Assembly (NCBI GenBank): GCA_025642065.1
Contig: JAODUP010000030.1
Coordinates: 824,501-888,500 of the forward strand
Source of the DNA: Paralvinella palmiformis
Taxonomy: Eukaryota; Annelida; Polychaeta; Terebellida; Alvinellidae
Reading direction: 5' to 3'
Length of the DNA: 64,000 nucleotides
Position 1 is the first letter of the stretch; the number at the start of each line of letters is the position of its first letter. The position numbers and the translations under genes are program-made. The notes below the pieces were generated by a model. The model was not told where the DNA came from, made no database searches, and saw only the letters and a program-made list of their open reading frames with translations. Shown here piece after piece: positions 50,281 through 62,730 of the stretch.

Positions 50281-50419
50281 TCTCCACCGAATATGCCATA
50301 TATTGTAAATTCTGAATGTGATTGACAATTAGTCCTCGTGGTGAAGCTGTAAGTCACAGACCGTACGCGTCTCCCTCATTTAAGATAGCCAGCCACGTAA
50401 AATAACTGGCATTTCGGCC

Positions 50420-50462
50420 ATTATTATTATTATTATTATTAGTAGTAGTAGTAGTAGTAGTA
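50420..50462. repeat. (ATT)n(AGT)n microsatellite
   Basis: Seven ATT units run directly into AGT units. The rest of 50.28-51.28 kb shows no gene. Confidence 0.85.
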
Positions 50463-51312
50463 TTCAACAATCTGCCCGATTCATTTATCAATCCGATATC
50501 AGTGGTAATACATATGTGCGGATAAACGAGACGTAACTATAATTCGTATGTGGATAATTAATGGACTATCAAAGAAGTCCATACTGCTTGCTAAAACGCA
50601 CAGATATATGTTAAAATATTAACATTTACGTGTTTTATCAACTACATACTGTACAATAAGAACAATGACATGCTAAACAGCTCAAAGATTAAATCGATTC
50701 TTTAAAATCTTTTACATTTATTGTGCTTTTCGAGTTGTTTCCTAATGTATTCTATAACTTGACTCCATATAGTTGATTAAAGATTCTTTGTTGTATTTAA
50801 CTTGAATAAACTTTGGTGCGAGTGTAATGTTTTTAAATTGTCAATACATCCGGAGTAACAGCAAATTGTTATCATAACGTGTTAATGTGCACCTGATGAC
50901 AAGTTCAGAGGACGAAACCAAAAACATGCACATGAGAAGAGAATTATTTTTATTTAATTTAATTTATTATAACTTTGAAGGTGACAGGAAAAGAACTTTC
51001 ACATTTCGAAGTAAATATAACGTAACAAGGAATTGTTTTATTCCCTATCAAATGCACTACCACAAGACAAAACAATTCTAACCACCAGCTATCATATTTC
51101 CATTAAAATGTTCCCTAAATCCTTAATTTCCGAACTTTCACGAGCCATTGGTAATGTGTACACTCGCTAGGGGTGATCGTGTGATGTCATTTTTGATAAA
51201 CATAACGCCATTTAAAATAAAGTGATATTTGTTGGTACACAGGAGCCCGGTGGCTGCATGGGGCTATCCGATATGTGACCTATGCAGGAATGTACCGCAC
51301 TCGGTGGAATAA

Positions 51313-51646
51313 CTACCTACAATACACAACCATAAGAAGCCATTTTCTATTCAGTTTCTCTATCAACCTGCTGATTCGTTTGGGCTTAGCATCACCCAGT
51401 TTGTCGAATATGGTTGGAATGGGATCTTCTGTGAGCCTAACACTCTTCATGTCATATCCAGCTGATCTTGCCACAGACGGCGAAGTAACGAACATCCGTT
51501 TCTCGAAGCGTCTCCCGCAGAGCTTGCTGTGGGAAGTTGGCTTCTATACTGTACTCTGTTCGATCATGTTTCGCAAATCGCTCAAACCAGTCTTGTTTTG
51601 GGGGAACGCATGCATACTCCATACACTGGCATAGCCATTTCAACAA
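51313..51646 (-). pseudogene. Unrecognised coding-like segment split over two frames
   Basis: Minus strand: 51646-51452 contains KQDWFERFAKHDRTEYSIEA and LRETLRETDVRYF. Overlapping in the next frame, 51495-51313 contains SVARSAGYDMKSVRLTEDP, then DKLGDAKPKRISRLIEKLNR. Both read like natural protein rather than random AT-rich translation, and a single frameshift near 51480 would join them. I recognise no family; a dead mobile-element ORF is most likely given its position beside the LINE at 52 kb. The plus strand is also open across part of it. Confidence 0.35.
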
Positions 51647-51999
51647 TTATGCGCGCCACAATACATCATTTTATACGTTTAACAAAGACAATATAGAACA
51701 TGTAACACAGGTTAAAGAAGGCCACGGCGAGAGTTTGGCATCTATGTTTGTCAAACATGACGTCACATTCCGAAGTTTTCCGAAGATTCTCGATTAAAAC
51801 TGTGGCATATTTATCCATGTGAGATACTAGAAAAGCAAGTTTTAAAACCACTTTAAAACAACAATTAAACCATGCTGTGTATTAGTGCGCACTGTTAGTG
51901 CTGCAAGTTTTGTGCGTTGGCTAAAACCTTTAAATCAACATTATAAGAAGTGAATTATCCGCTAAAACTGGGACTGCAGTTCAGTGAATGTACATGGAA

Positions 52000-54900
52000 C
52001 CTGATGTTGAATTATAGTGAAGTCTGGATAGCTGTTTACTATCTGGATTAACTTTTAGATATCAGTCATTCATTGGACACTTATTACTCATTGTCTCCAT
52101 GGCAACCCTGGCCTACACCAACAGTACTTTGAAGTCTGTGTGGAAATCAATGAAGCATTCACCACTTCCCAGTGAGTTGTTTACAACAATAAAGAGCTTG
52201 AATATATGCCAAGTAATTCATACAGTGAGGGGGTGTCGTGCAGGAACAAAGCGTGGAAGGTCTATTGCTGTAATACAACTCTTAGAAGTGGATCGTGTAC
52301 ATATCAACACAAACAAGCCAGTGGACTGGGTGTAAACAAGAACTTTAGTGAGGATTAAATGTAACTATGTTCATGTTCAACCTTTGAAGAAGTCTCTGCA
52401 AATATGTTGCCTTAACCCAAGATCAATCAAGAACAAGGCTTTGTCTCTGAGTGACTATATTGTTACAGAGGACTATGATATTGTTGCTCTCACAGAGACA
52501 TGGCTGGGGACATCAGTGGACAAGAAATGCATTGCTGAGTTGGTCCCTTCTGGATATAGCATGAAACATGTACTCCGCCCCGGTAGTAGAAAGGGAGGTG
52601 GTGTGGCTTTACTCTACAAGTCTACTATATCATTCCGCCTTCTCGGCTCCAGTACTACTGGCAATTACACAAACCTTGAACACATGGACTGTGTTTTGAA
52701 TACGGGAGAGATGACGGTGCGTCTGGCTGTCGTATATCGACCCCCACCGTCAAAAGATAATTGCTCGACCATCTCTGACTTCTTGGACCAGTTGTCTACA
52801 TTTCTCGCTGGATACACCACCCACAACAATGAGATTATAATTGTTGGAGATCTAAACTTTCATGTTGATGTCAAAAACGATCGTGATGCTCAGCGATTTA
52901 TGGATACAATCAAAGCGTGTGGTCTACAACAACATGTACATGAACCGACTAATGTGCTCGGCCATACATTAGACGTCGTGATCAGCAGGGACACCAGTCA
53001 CATCATATCGGACGTTACCATCATTGATCCGGGACTTTGCGACCATCTTGGGAAACTGACACGTGACCACTTCGTGGTAGGATTCACCACAACCCTGGTC
53101 AAACCTGCTCACATGCAGAAACTTGTTTCATATAGAAAACTACGTGCCATAGATTTCAAGCATGATATCGTAGTTTCCTCCATGTTACAAACTACGCAGG
53201 GTAAGGTAGATGGTTTAGTGACTGTTTTTACAAATGGACTAACATCACTTATTGATAAGCATGCACCTCTTCGTACTAGAACTATTACATAGCATCCTGA
53301 TTGTCCATGGTACACCGATACATTACATGAAGCTAAACATCTCCGACGGAAACTGGAACGACGATGGAAAAAGAATCGCTTGACTGTTAACCATCAAATA
53401 TATAGAGATCAATGTATTGTGGTGAATAAACTCCTAAAACAAACCAGGATAGCTTACTATTCTGAAGAAAAAAAAATCACTGCCGGCGCACATGATCAGA
53501 AGGGCATATACAAAGTGGCCAGACACCTGTTTGGCGACAGGGGATCAACATCTCTTCCCCAGACAGGGTCTCCCAGTGAACTAACCGAGATGTTCAGCTC
53601 TTTCTTTATTAATAAGATACAAAACATCCGACGTGACCTCCAGACAGATCAGACGCACGGTATTGACCAGGACATCGATACATCATCTGTAAATACATCA
53701 CTGGAGAGGTTACTCACGCCTCAGAAGATGAAGTGAAGAACTCTCATCAAGAAGTCACCTAGTAAATCCTGTAGTCTTGATCCGATGCCCACATGGCTTC
53801 TAAAGCTGTGTGTTAGTGAGTTACTCCCTATTATCACCGCAATTGTCAATGTCTCCGTGGATAGTTGTCGTGTGTCTCCTGTATTTAAGTGCGCCCGGAT
53901 ACGACCAATACTTAAGAAACCAACACTCGATCCAGACATTCTAAAAAATTACAGACCCGTTTCCAACCTTCCGTTCATTTCCAAGGTATTAGAGAAAATT
54001 GTAGACACACGTATAGAACGCCACTTGGTGGAAAATGGTCTTCACGAGGAGCTCCTGTCAGCTTACCGTAGATTTCACTCGACCGAGATGGCACTTCTGA
54101 AGGTACAAAGCGATATCCTCGAGTCTCTTGATAATGGTTTTGTCACAGTGTTGGTCATGCCAGATCTGTCAGCTGCATTTGATACTCTCGATCCTGGAAT
54201 CTTGTTGAGTCGCTTTAAGAATGTATTCGGAATCTCCGGAGCAGCTCTCAAATGGATAACACCATACCTTACCGACTGCTTTCAGGTGGTGGTCATAGAT
54301 AGCGAGCATTCTAAGCCAGTACTCCTGAAATATGGTGTACCACAAGGCTCGGTACTCGGCCCGAAGAAACACACCATGTACGCTAAGCCTCTATGAGCCA
54401 TTATCCGTCGGCATGGACTTTCTTACCATTTTTATGCAGATGGCTTTCAAGCCGAAGGAAGACGCTGTAAAAGCACAATCCCTCTCACTCATTGAAAACT
54501 GTCTCACTGACATTGAGGGATGGATGCATACAAACATGCTGAAACTGAACAGTGACAAGACGAAGTTATGCTGTTCACATCTAAGCATAATGCCATCCAT
54601 ATGAAAAACGTTACTGTTTGTTTTGGTGACATTAATATAACACCAGTGAATACTGTGAGGAACTTAGGTGTTATCTTTGACTCTGCACTAAATATGGAGC
54701 AAGAGTTGAATACGGAGAATGGATCTATCCCACCCAACACCGAAAACCTATTATTCAGCGTCACCGGTGCCACTTCTGCTCTTTTCACGGTCTTACCTTT
54801 ACCTTTGCCCTTAGATAGGCTATTTCGCACATGGTATTTAAGAAGGTGGTCTAATAAAATGCCAACGTTGTTCCTACCTTTCTTTCCGCCTACTCCTGTT

Positions 54901-55740
54901 CCCCAGAATGTGTCTGGAACAGGATGTAAAATTTCTTTACTACGACAAGCATTTAATTCATCTCTAAAAATGGGCACCTGTTCCCACTTTAAACGGAGAA
55001 GTTCCCTCATCAGAGAAATCCTTATCCTATCCCAATTTTCTGAATGGGGGATTTCCCGGGCTAAACTCTTGGCTTGTGCCGCTGTTTCCGCCGCCTCTAT
55101 TTCGTTAGCTAACCCACGGAAGCCAAAATACTGAGCCTTTTCCCATTGATAGGCATGTTCCAAAGATTTAAAATTATACCCTCTAAAATTAAACCTACAC
55201 TGAAAGAAATTACTAAGTGGATCCCTTGGACCGATAACGGACCTGATCCCAGGTTTAACCTCTTCCCGATTTTGAACTTTTGTAGGTCTACTTTCCTGGA
55301 AGGTAGTCCTTTGTTGGGTCCTAAATATGGAGCAAGAGTTGAATAATATCTGTAGGGCTGGCTATCACCAACTCCGCAACATTGGACATATTAGGCGTTA
55401 CTTAACAAGTGATGCAAGTAAGTCACTGGTTAATGGGCTTATAACATCACGTTTGGACTACTGTAACGCTTTGCCCAATGGACTGCCCCAGACCTCCATT
55501 AACAAGTTACAACGTATACAGAACACGAGGACACGGATTGTAACTCGAACATCACGCCGGATTCACATTACACCAATATTAAAGGATCTGCATTGGTTGC
55601 CTGTTAAGTATCGAGTGCAATTTAAAATCCTGACGCACACGTATAAAGCCCTACATGAACAGGCTCCAAGATACACATCTGACATGTTGACAGCTTATCA
55701 ACCAAGAAGAACACTACAGAATGAAAAGCCTAATTAATGA
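52000..55740 (+). pseudogene. LINE (CR1/Jockey-like) with endonuclease and reverse transcriptase, broken
   Basis: 52099-52335: N-terminal piece with VRGCRAGTKRGRSI. 52348-53292: AP endonuclease with CLNPRSIKNKA, LTETWLG, VVYRPPPSK, GDLNFHVD, EPTNVLGHTLDVVIS and the terminal DH/DHF residues. 53380-53736: linker with IYRDQCIVVNKLLKQTR. 53785-54396: RT with YRPVSNLPFISKVLEKIV, DLSAAFDTLD and GVPQGSVLGP. 54400-54600: the catalytic box reads HFYADGFQ, i.e. YADG instead of YADD, then LNSDKTK. 54604-54712 and 55321-55737: thumb and C-terminus (NLGVIFDSAL, LTSDASKSLVNGLITSRLDY, LHWLPVKYRVQFKIL, TYKALHEQAPRYTSD). A stop at 53290, frameshifts near 53740 and 54390, the lost catalytic Asp and a 608-bp insert make it inactive. 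This is the longest retroelement in the window. Confidence 0.9.
54713..55320 (-). CDS. NADAR (YbiA-like) domain cassette inserted antisense in the LINE
   Basis: The 608-bp insert is open in one minus-strand frame from edge to edge (about 202 codons, no stop). It reads GPRDPLSNFFQCRFNFRGY, then SLEHAYQWEKAQYFGFRGLA, LMRELLRLKWEQVPIFRDEL, HPVPDTFWGTGVGGKKGRN and a basic tail (SKGKGKGKTVKRAEVAPVTL, NNRFSVLGG). This is the complete NADAR fold order: PLSNF start, EHAYQ Glu, FWGTG end. The family acts on ADP-ribosylated nucleic acids or N-glycosidic substrates; catalytic-type residues (Glu of EHAYQ, Trp and Gly of FWGTG) are present. It is flanked by a perfect 25-bp direct repeat (54688-54712 and 55321-55345) starting CTAAATATGGAGCAAGAGTT. 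There is no ATG-defined start, stop or poly-A tail within the insert, so it is a piece of a larger ORF, probably retroelement ORF1. Without the insert the LINE frame continues directly. Confidence 0.82.
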
Positions 55741-55749
55741 CTACATAAA

Positions 55750-58300
55750 ATTAGTATAATGTACATTAATTCTACTTTCTCTTAATTAAGCGTGTGAGGT
55801 TCATGGTGACACGTTTTGCAACAAGATTAATATATTTAGAATACTTGATAAGAGAGTTGATAAAAACAAAATTGCGTTTATCGTCTCCGGCAAATACAGC
55901 TGTATAAAAATATTTGAGAATGTCAACCTTAAAGAGATGAATTATTATATACCAAGCAGCAAATAGGATGTCACCTGTTAATTTGCACAGAGTGTTTTAA
56001 AAATACACAGGTTCGGGATCAAAATAAACAATTTCTACTAATTAATAGCAACGTCGAAGTGCAACTGTGTATAACTAAATCCAAACTCCGATAATGTTGA
56101 GGATGTAAAACTACTGTGCAATTAAAATAATGGATGTTGACGAATTAAATTTGTATATAACCGAAAAATATTGAAAAAAAAACATTTTATGTGTTAAGTT
56201 ATGGCCAGGTATGAATCGAATATCTAGTTATATGAATATACCCATTGCCTGTTTTCACTAATTAATATCAATGTGTGTGTGGGGGGGGGTGTCAGATCGA
56301 TTACAAATTACACCATCAGTTTCCAGACATTGCTAGGAGATGACATGCCGTTGACAGAAACAAACCTCAAATTATCGTGGCCGGTTTTCTTATTAATTGG
56401 CTGGAAATAAAATAGAAATCTGGGACGTCGATCAGGTCTTAGAATGGTTACTTAAACCGGAAATAGCTTTGAGAGAATGACGACTTGCTTATAAATAGAA
56501 GGAGTAGCTTTAATACATTACGCTGATGAATGTCATTGTTTCAGATGGTTCAACAGTGTTATACACGTGAGCAGTCTAATCGCTATAACGGTTATGTAAG
56601 CCTCGCACTATCCGAAGACGACTGACACTAGGTTCATCAATGACAGGTGTTCATACAATTAAATAGGCCGTATTTATCTGGATTGATAATAAATAGGTGA
56701 CCCAGTATCAGAATTATGCCACATTGTTATATGTTAGTTATAATGATGTCAGTTCCTGGTTATAGAGGATACCGCAGAAATGTTGGTTAGATCCAGCACT
56801 ACAAACCTTCAGGTTGTGGGATAGAATTCCAGGGTTGCTTATGTGGAATGTTTCATCCATCAGAAACATTAAGACGTTTTATCGTAGTTTTATCATAGTT
56901 CAGTGTGTGTGTGTGCGCGCGCGCGCGCGCGTGTGTGTGTGTCTGTTAGTAGTATGGGATAAGGAACCGCATCAGAGATAATCACAAAGCGTGCATAAAA
57001 TATATGGATTATATCCAGAGTAGCGACTTCACTTTATAAAATATAACACGAGCTTCAAAGATCAGTTTGTACAACGGGTAAGCTGTCATCGGGTGTGAAT
57101 TATTAATACCATTAGTTTATTAGTTATGAGAAAAATTACATTTGGGATCAAACAAACGGTTATGGTGTCGTAGTTTCTCACAAGAGCACCCACTCATCTG
57201 ACAAAAATCTGAGTCCGATCCATACATACTCCACTCATGGTATCTAAGGTGTGTTCGACTAATATAATTCTGTATATTATCAGCTGAACATTTGTAATCT
57301 CGTACAAAGTGCACATACCACACGCGTATAACTCCTGTACTCGTGTTAACTCGGTGTTGTTATATACTATAGACGACACTTATCTCAGGTTAATTATCGC
57401 TCAACGGCGAGAAGAAATTTGTTTCACATTACTTATAAATTGTTTAATGCACAAACTTTTGAAGACGTCTGAACTTTGTAGCAATCATAATAAACTTATT
57501 GCTGGCAAAGAAATGTTTGCGTGTTCCTTATTTAAATTAGTTTATTTATCAATCAGGATATCTATGTATAGAAGGTGTCATGTTGATTAAAGTGCTATAT
57601 CAAATATAAATATTATTATTATCATCATCATCATCATCATCATCATGGTTATATCATAAGTAACCTTTGTTCGTGTTCTCTAGTTATTGGTATATAATCC
57701 CAAAATTGTATTTAATATTTTCTTTGAAGTTAGAACTGACTAATTATTATTTGGAGCTCCATAAATACACAGTTAGTATTGTTGTTGTTGTTGTTGGTGT
57801 TGTTGTTGTTGTTGTTGTTGCCTATCTATTAGTAACCGAGCAACCAATATCAATCCGACAACTCAATCCGTTTGTTGTCAACAGTCCGGGTGTGTACTTC
57901 CGGTAATAGTTTTGAACTTTTGGTAAGTTTTATATAACGTTATATTTAAATATTATTTCATGTTGATATGATGTGGGTTTTTTTTTTAATTCGTGCACCT
58001 CTATTGGAAATTTACCACACACGACGCTAACTAGCTTGATCTATTCACTGATTGATCGATGCCAAACCGATATTGTGTCTGCCATGATCAACTTCTAGCT
58101 GGTTCTCGACATTATGTCGTAACTTGTATATTGTTTGATAGATTACCGACTATGATTATTCATGCCGATATAAATCACTGTTGCGTGTCCAGTACATTAA
58201 CATGGATTAAACTTTTTCATTAGATTTCGGCAGAGTGATGCCCGCAACCGCGAAGGTGACAGACACGCCTCTTGTCTCACCAAACCCGACATGTCTATAC
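55750..58300. other. Intergenic; no gene seen
   Basis: AT-rich DNA with (GT)n(GC)n at 56903-56942, (ATC)n near 57615-57647 and (GTT)n near 57780-57820. A degenerate SINE-like stretch (about 56780-56890) holds ATCCAGCACTACAAACC and GATGAAACATT-type tail pieces. Frames at 57.1-57.6 kb are short and unrecognised. Confidence 0.5.
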
Positions 58301-58311
58301 ATGTATATATA

Positions 58312-58324
58312 AGTGTGTGTGTGT

Positions 58325-58371
<47 letters not shown>

Positions 58372-58412
58372 CGTGCGTGCGTGCGTGCGTGCGTGTGTTT
58401 GCGTGCGTGTGT
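58312..58412. repeat. (GT)n(GCGT)n tract
   Basis: About 55 bp of GT repeats followed by GCGT units; followed at 58456-58470 by a poly-C run that abuts foldback element 5. Confidence 0.9.
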
Positions 58413-58476
58413 GTAAGTGTGGAGGGTCATTTTCCCCATCGGGCTATATCTACCACCCCCCCCCCCCCCGTATTTT

Positions 58477-58676
58477 TCCCCTTCGGTTAAGAGACCGAAA
58501 GCAAAAGACCCAAAAAAAAATGGCACAAGACAGAAGGGGCAAAAGACCTAAGGGCAAATGACCGAAGGTCAAAAGACCAGGGGAAAAACACTAAAGGATC
58601 CAGCTCTTTTGCCCTCCGGTTTTTGCCCTTCGGTCTTTTGCCCTTCGGTCTTTAGTCCTTCTGTCTCTTGCCCCTC
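58477..58676. mobile_element. Foldback MULE-like element 5, about 200 bp
   Basis: The left half repeats the phrase GACCGAAGGGCAAAAGACC (variants AAGGGGCAAAAGACC and AAGGGCAAATGACC). The right half repeats its complement CTTTTGCCCTTCGGTC and TCTTTAGTCCTTCTGTC. The two halves fold back on one another around AAACACTAAAGGATCCAGC. Possible 9-bp flanks CCGTATTTT (58468-58476) and CGGTATTTT (58677-58685) match at 8 of 9, but lie next to poly-C and T runs, so the support is weaker than for the other four. Confidence 0.65.
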
Positions 58677-58859
58677 CGGTATTTTAGTGTGTTATATTTA
58701 TGGTTCAAAAAATTATTAAGACAAATAAATTTTAATGCAATATATAGATGCAATATAACCAATATTTCATTGTACATACCGGTATATTAATTGTAATTAA
58801 AGTCTTTTCATGCTGAGAAGCCTACTGTCTCACCAGATCTCTGTCATTTAGTCGGTCAG

Positions 58860-59098
58860 TCTGCTTGTCCGTCTGTCTGTCTGTCTGTCTTGTCTTGTCT
58901 GTTTATCTGTCTGTCTGTCTGTCTGTGTGTCCGTAAAAATGTGTGAAAAGGTACTGGCTCAGATATTTATATGCCATGACTATCTGTTTATCTGACCGGT
59001 GTAACACTGAACAAAAAGCTACTGTTTGAGATAATCACTAGGTAATTATTGTGTGCATGCGTGCGTGCGTGCGTACGTGTGTGTGTGTGTGTGTGTGT
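58860..59098. repeat. (GTCT)n and (GT/GCGT)n satellites
   Basis: GTCT tetranucleotides at 58868-58925 and GCGTGT/GT repeats at 59055-59098. Confidence 0.88.
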
Positions 59099-59159
59099 CG
59101 CTTGCCAGCGGCTATCTCTCTCTCCGATCAGTAATGTCGTAGTCCTGGTTTAGCAGGTC

Positions 59160-59460
59160 GTCTGACAGACCGCAGATTAGAGTCAGACGAGAGAGAGAGA
59201 CCAGTTAGTGACCGAGAGGCCAAAACGCTCGCTCTGTTTGTTTCTCGGCGCGAGAGAGACGAAGGCGTCCTTGGCAACGCCGAAGCGCGTCCCAACTGGC
59301 GGTATATACTTAGTATGTATATTGATATGGCGTTATCGACTAAGTAAGCCTATCCTGCCGCTTAAGTGGGGACATCGCCGATCTGAGAACGTAGACTAAC
59401 GCCACCTCGCTACCGCATTAGACTACAATAAAGTGAACATTAAGTTAACATGGCACCACA
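59160..59460. promoter_or_regulatory. GC-richer island, candidate promoter or first exon
   Basis: CpG-containing block (GAGGCCAAAACGCTCGCTC, CTCGGCGCGAGAGAGACG, AACGCCGAAGCGCG) in AT-rich surroundings, preceded by GA repeats. A short plus-strand frame covers it without recognisable content. No downstream exons found, so the direction is unknown. Confidence 0.28.
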
Positions 59461-60647
59461 ACATAACGCGGCTGAGACATTTCTCTAGATAGAAAATGGA
59501 TATATATTGTGTGGACATTGGCGATGGAAGGATAAATTAGTAGTTCTAGGCAGCCAAATAGACGGAGCGAAGCTACGTGCACGTTATTAACCGTGGGACT
59601 ATAGCAGGTAACTAATTACAGGTGTTATATTGTTATTTTTTTGGGCAGGTTTGGCGTGTAATTAGAGGTGTGATGTTCGATAAACACTGAAATAAATGGC
59701 CACGATTGATTGTAGGACCGCGAGTGTGCTGTGATTTATAGCCGTGCACCATACAGGCGCCTGCAGATATGTATACACGAATCGGCGTGCCAACACATAC
59801 GCAAACATATACAACTGTGGCGTACGGACAGACATGCGCAGGTGTACATATCTACCTATATAATACACATGTCAAAATTCCGTAATCAGTCCTATGATAT
59901 ATTGTCCAGTTCCGTCAATGAATGCTAACACACACACACACACACACACACATGGGTCTGTACACACACATCTACATAAATAACTGAAAACTAAGAATTC
60001 AGTCCACTGATGAATTGTCCAAACGTTTTCTTTTGGGAATATCTTATTTTCTGTAGGCCTATAAAATAATTCCCCCTCCACACACCTTCCCCCCCCCACA
60101 CGCGAAATAATGTTGCAAATCGTAGTTGTCTACCGGAAGTACATTGTGCGATAATGTTTTGTGTGTTTAACGTATATATCACATCCGAATAACGTCATTT
60201 AACAACAACAACAACAATAACAGCCCCCCCACCCTGCCCAATGTTTTACTTGTAATGTTTTGCTCGGATTACAGATCGCGGTTATTGGCCTCGAGCAGAA
60301 ATGATGTTGATTGGCTGTGATTGATTTAGATATAAACGATTAAAAGCTTCCAGCTTTCGATCACAGCGACACAATAGCTAAAACTGGAACATTATATTCG
60401 CACAACCAGTTGTTATAAAGCGCATATCTCTCACTAAAGTATGTCATTAAAATACATATAGAATTGTATATGTATGGCATAGAAACGTGTGAAATTGGCA
60501 GCCAATTGTTTTATACTTCGCCGATACGTGATGGGTATTGGAGTGAAATATGATTCAATACTTCGGTAATTAGCCGATGATTTGGTCAATCTTTATGCAT
60601 GGGATGACCTTTTCGCCAATTGCTAAGATAAGTTTTGGCCGAGGTAG

Positions 60648-60860
60648 CTCACTCACTCACTGATTCACTCACTCACTCACTCACTCGCTCACTCGCTCGC
60701 TCGCTCAAACACTCAAACAATCACCCACTCACTCAAACACTGACTCACTCAAACACTCACTGACACTGACCCAAACACTCACTCAAACACCACCGACTCA
60801 CCCACAGACCAATTAACTCACCCAATCAAACACCCAACCACATCCGTACTCATTCATTCG
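60648..60860. repeat. Degenerate (CTCA)n/(CAAA)n satellite
   Basis: CACTCACTCACTCG units grade into CACTCAAACACTCA variants over about 210 bp. The drift in units suggests age. Confidence 0.85.
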
Positions 60861-60999
60861 CTCGCTGCCACGGACTGACGCACGCACGCATGCACGAGCA
60901 CACCCATTCTTCCTCTGAAGTGCGTTGATGGTACGTTTATGCAACATATTTTGTTCATAGGCCGTTTCTATGTTTGCGGCACGCAAGTATAAAGTCTAT

Positions 61000-61800
61000 A
61001 TATCAACAGGCTGTGCTCAGTAAGCGACAGCCTGGGGTAAATCCCCAAACTACACAAACAAAACCTGGCCTCTGACATGCGTCATAAAGATAAATGATCT
61101 GAAAACGCTCTCCTAACTATAACATTCTAAACATCGTGTTGTTCTCTTGTCTAAACATTTGTTTGTAAGCCTTTTGTTAGTGACAATGTACCCATTGATC
61201 TGCCCTGAAGCGCCAGCTCTAACATCTGCCCTCAAAAATAAGTCGCCCATTTTCAAACGTAATGGACTCACGTAGAGATGAATTGCTAATAAATTATGGA
61301 CAGGATTGCTATTTTCATTTGTCTATTTATTCCATCCCAGACTGTTTGTACATCATTTTTGTCTTAAGAATCCACGATGTCCAAAGAGGCTTGATGAAGA
61401 GTTGAGGTGGTTTCCAAAGGTGGAGCTTCGGAGAGGGAAAATAAGCAGTGAATTTAGTTATATTTTCCTCACAAGCCCCAGGCCTCCAGCGTATAGCTTT
61501 AAGATAACATTTGTCGGATAGGGCCCTTCACACGAAATAATAGTGTCCTGGGGTTTGTCTTTTAATTAATAATTCATGTTTACAAACACACACACACACA
61601 AACACACATTCTCAGATACGGACAGATAGATCAATAAATGAACACAGATCTCACAATACTAGCATATTGGGAATGTAACCCTGAGTTACACATTCTAGTT
61701 TGCAAAAATATTCTGGTAGTTTTTAATGTGACGTAAACATCATTACGCTTCCGTTGTTCATTAATAATTTAATTAAGAGGACCTGCAAAAGGTACCCTAA
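61000..61800. other. Intergenic; no gene seen
   Basis: A 71-codon plus-strand frame at 61306 (ends at 61521) has no recognisable motif. A short (CA)n lies at 61588-61610. Nothing else supported. Confidence 0.5.
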
Positions 61801-61804
61801 ACAA

Positions 61805-61907
<103 letters not shown>

Positions 61908-61940
61908 CTCATTCACTCATTCAAACAAACAATCAATCAA

Positions 61941-62100
61941 TCATTCCGATAGCGCAGTAATTAAAATCTTGCTCTGCTGCGAATCTCCACGTTTTAGGTT
62001 CAAATCCATCTTATACATGTGTTTGTGGGATTTTTACTTAATGAGTCACCCTCAGCCATTTGTTCAAGGTATGACCAGTACAGAAGTTAAACAAACAACA
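61941..62100 (+). mobile_element. SINE family 2 copy
   Basis: TCATTCCGATAGCGCAGTAA (A-box-like), TTTTAGGTTCAAATCCATC (B-box-like), then TTGTGGGATTTTTACTTAATG and AGTACAGAAGTTAAACAAAC. Parallel in order to the copy at 32.4 kb. Confidence 0.75.
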
Positions 62101-62159
62101 CACTCATTCAATCAATCAATCAAGTTAGAAATGTTTGCGTGACCTTCGGTAGGTACCTA

Positions 62160-62730
62160 TAACTATTGGAGCTCGTATAAAGCGAGTGTGAAAGGTTTCG
62201 TATTTCCAGCTGAAGACCATTCGAACTGTCCAAAATGTTTTGTCACCCGAGGCCCTTGCGAGACTGGGCCCTTTAGAAACTAGTCCATTCCTTTGTGCCT
62301 GCTCGCTTAGATTATTGTAATTCCATCCTGGTCGGTATTCCGGATGCTGCTGTCCGAAAGCTTCAACTATTGTAAAATTCAGCAGCGCCCCCTTGTGTCC
62401 AAGACATATCACCCCTACACTTAAGGCCCTGCATTGGCTTCCAGTGAGATATAGGATAGATTTGAATCATTCTTAATTATAAACCCCTGCATCAACTGGC
62501 ACCATCGTATATCTCCAGCATGCTACAGATATACCATCCAACAAGGACACCAAGGTCCCCATGATCAAACTTATTGTTGACACCACGGGTTAGGCTCAAG
62601 ACGTTTGGTCGCCGGTCATTCCACTATCCAGCATCTACATTATGGAATCAACTCCCAGACAAACGGAGACATTGTCATTCAATCAAAAGTTTTAAATCTA
62701 TCATTAAGACTTGTTTAGCTTTGCTTAATC
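62160..62730 (+). pseudogene. LINE 3' end relic (RT C-terminus)
   Basis: Reads, in changing frames, [20 protein letters not shown], then ALHWLPVRYRID, LAPSYISSMLQIYHPTRTPR, and (from 62574) LTPRVRLKTFGRRSFHYPAS, LWNQLPDKRRHCHSIKSFKS, IIKTCL. This is the canonical end of a CR1/Jockey-like LINE ORF2. It is 5'-truncated and followed by AT-rich DNA with ATT units. Confidence 0.85.

Noticed and set aside
54568..55134. Plus-strand 188-codon frame running from LINE into the insert
   Set aside because: Its second half is antisense to the NADAR domain; the join is accidental.
62125..62412. Minus-strand 95-codon frame
   Set aside because: Antisense to the LINE RT C-terminal relic.
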